Below are positions 62,901 through 64,000 of a stretch of 64,000 nt of DNA, piece after piece. The position numbers were made by a program, and so were the translations under genes. The stretch is from Bugulina stolonifera (lineage: Eukaryota; Bryozoa; Gymnolaemata; Cheilostomatida; Bugulidae), in the NCBI GenBank assembly GCA_935421135.1, contig OW285190.1, positions 11,294,501 through 11,358,500 on the forward strand, given 5' to 3'. Below the pieces are notes generated by a model. It saw nothing but the letters and a program-made list of their open reading frames with translations. It made no database searches and had not been told where the DNA came from. Every line of letters starts with the position of its first letter. Position 1 is the stretch's first letter.

Positions 62901-64000
62901 GTTAGATTTATGCATTTATCTATTTCAATCCGTTAACACATTTGTCTTGCCAGTGCCATATTATCTCTGTATTATATGATATAGTATATATTTGACTGCA
63001 CTTTAGGAACATATTTGATTGGATATGCTATGCCTTCCTGTTGGCGTCCACCATTACTCACGTAATAGACGTCACTGCACCAGGAATGTTTATCGCTAGA
63101 CTCCACAACAGAATAATGTCTCTAAACATCCTGATGGTTTGGTTGAGGACAATGAAATACCTCAGGTGCTTCTCTGCCGTCGGTTAGTCAACTCTGCGAA
63201 TTTAGTTTTGCATATGGAAAATTTTTGCATTTTTGCATTGTGTTTTTGATTGTACATGTATGTTTGTGATATATATACAAATAGTACATGCAGCATGTAT
63301 TTATAATTACATAATATGCAGTATATATGTACATACATTATGTTCATTTGAATAGCTGATGTAATGTATGTACATGTACATGTAGATGTATATTATGTGA
63401 ATGCATGTACTATGTTCTCTGTTTATTTGTATTATTCCATGGCTCATATTATATTAATTGCGTTGCAGGTCCTTTCATCGTGATGTTGGGTGAAATGATT
63501 GGTGATATGGCCAGATTCCTCTTTCTCTACTTCATCTTCCTCATACCATTCTGTGAGTCCACCAACTACTACAATTACTTCACTCATACACCCTATAAGA
63601 TGTCATGCTCATATATATACTACATTTTGTATATACTGCGTACTACACATTACATACTATGCACTTCATACTGCATACTATGTACTACGTGCTACGTACT
63701 ATGTGCTACATACTATGTACTACATACTCATATACATGTATGTACTACATACTCATATACATGTATGTACTACATACTCATATACATGTATGTGCTACGT
63801 GTATATTAGAGGTTCCTTCCTGTAGTTCTCTGCATTCCATGTTTTTTCTATCAAACAAAATATAATATACTATCTGATATGGGATAGAGACATTTTACAG
63901 ATAGCGATGGTAAACTTGACATTTTAGAAACCTTCTGTTGATGTTTATTTGTTAATTGTACATATGCTTTTACCAACATCCATTTTCAAAGTATCATCAA
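53989..64000 (+). CDS. TRP-type cation channel with ankyrin repeats (partial at right edge)
   Basis: Sixteen exons join in frame to 616 residues: 53989-54116, 54689-54804, 55053-55076, 56081-56122, 56773-56835, 57485-57708, 57968-58115, 58344-58511, 58694-58894, 60013-60044, either 60411-60502 or 61301-61392, 61885-62017, 62392-62469, 62671-62810, 63007-63182 and 63469-63552. A basic N-terminus precedes about five ankyrin repeats (residues about 175-370; SYGRTPLHVAAA, YKGRTPIYVAAE). Then come the pre-S1 helix with KWKHFGK, S1 (VIFITLWTVIALHS), S2 (VLAVGFTIYQIV), S3 (IFDWICYAFLLA), and S4 to S5 ending in GPFIVMLGEMIGD and FLFLYFIFLIPF. That linker is typical of the TRPV/TRPVL/TRPA group. The donor at 63553 shows the pore, S6 and C-terminus lie off the window. 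Class within TRP is uncertain. Confidence 0.85.
54467..54633. repeat. near-perfect palindromic element, copy 2 (83-bp arms, 1-base centre)
   Basis: Centred on A54550, the arms match except at about two positions. They share AAGAC(G/T)AGACGC, TTTTTATTGACTCC, ATTTCGATGTATG and ATCATCATC boxes with copy 1 at 23691. On the minus strand CTGATGA is followed by a GATGTATG/CATACATC hairpin and GAAA. It sits in intron 1 of the TRP gene. Confidence 0.93.
60232..60275. repeat. 18-bp inverted repeat GGAGTTGTCCTCTCCCAA
   Basis: GGAGTTGTCCTCTCCCAA (60232-60249) and TTGGGAGAGGGCAACTCC (60258-60275) are inverses with one mismatch. Single arms of the same type occur at 9179-9195 and around 60656, so this is likely a very short foldback repeat. 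Confidence 0.7.
60411..60502 (+). other. TRP exon 11a (first of two homologous alternative exons)
   Basis: 92 nt, enters at phase 0 and leaves at phase 2, and encodes the pre-S1 helix LEVLVQIKNFELVIHPVI and on to KWKHFGK. Acceptor TGTCTTTAG, donor AAGTATGA. Confidence 0.82.
61301..61392 (+). other. TRP exon 11b (second of two homologous alternative exons)
   Basis: 92 nt with the same phases as exon 11a, encoding LNVATRIQQFDLLLHPTF and on to KWNKFGW. About 12 of 31 residues match exon 11a, including the HP, KW and FG positions. Acceptor ATTCTTGCAG, donor TGGTAAAA. Confidence 0.82.
62538..62612. repeat. 12-bp tandem repeat (AACATGTGTGTA), about 6 copies
   Basis: Six near-identical units in intron 13 of the TRP gene. 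Confidence 0.92.
63630..63805. repeat. TACTACATACT-type repeats, including three 25-bp units
   Basis: Degenerate TACTATGTACTACGTGCTAC sequence runs into three exact copies of a 25-bp unit containing CTCATATACATGTATGTACT (about 63728-63795). It lies in the intron after TRP exon 16; the open frames across it are repeat artefacts. Confidence 0.9.

Noticed and set aside
63405..63865. Overlapping open frames of 86-134 codons at the right end
   Set aside because: They consist of TRP exon 16 plus read-through of TACTACATACT repeats.

Overview
This window looks like a piece of an animal nuclear genome. It is AT-rich, and its protein-coding genes are split into many short exons (about 14-312 nt) with GT-AG introns that mostly run from 0.2 to 1.2 kb. 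It carries SINEs, LINEs, a BEL/Pao LTR retrotransposon and many short palindromes and minisatellites. The beta-TrCP D domain, the TRP channel and the SLC25A39/40 carrier point to Metazoa. The small introns and high gene density would suit an early-branching invertebrate such as a sponge, but that placement is a guess from the style of the genome, not from a diagnostic gene.

Layout, left to right. 283-2505 (-): the first four coding exons of a beta-TrCP F-box protein, with the WD40 part lying off the left edge. 2.5-6.0 kb: intergenic, very AT-rich. 6004-9972 (+): NIFK, a nucleolar RRM protein, in 8 exons. 10265-11176 (-): SRD5A3, single exon, convergent with NIFK. 12.5-23.4 kb: a transposon nest. 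An intact 8,665-bp BEL/Pao element (-) has landed in a decayed LINE (-) and left a 5-bp target-site duplication; a second LINE fragment (+) lies beside it. 24655-29225 (+): SLC25A39/40-type mitochondrial carrier, 10 exons. 30843-33309 (-) and 38683-42606 (-): two tandem paralogues encoding small secreted proteins that I do not recognise. 43269-48827 (+): an arrestin-domain protein, 8 exons. 50442-52354 (+): SNRPD1, the Sm-D1 core spliceosome protein. 53989 to the right edge (+): an ankyrin-repeat TRP-type cation channel, which leaves the window before its pore.

The host genes are functionally unrelated (ubiquitination, ribosome biogenesis, dolichol synthesis, mitochondrial transport, receptor trafficking, splicing, ion flux). 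There is no operon-like or pathway cluster, and the only local gene family is the secreted pair. I joined exons by hand from splice sites, reading phase and family similarity; all exon chains given below keep frame.

The items I find most worth a second look are: (1) a pair of homologous 92-nt exons in the TRP channel that look mutually exclusive; (2) two copies of a long palindrome whose arms carry a hammerhead-ribozyme-like core; (3) the two-gene secreted family with no recognisable relatives; and (4) the very young BEL insertion, with LTRs that differ at a single position by eye.
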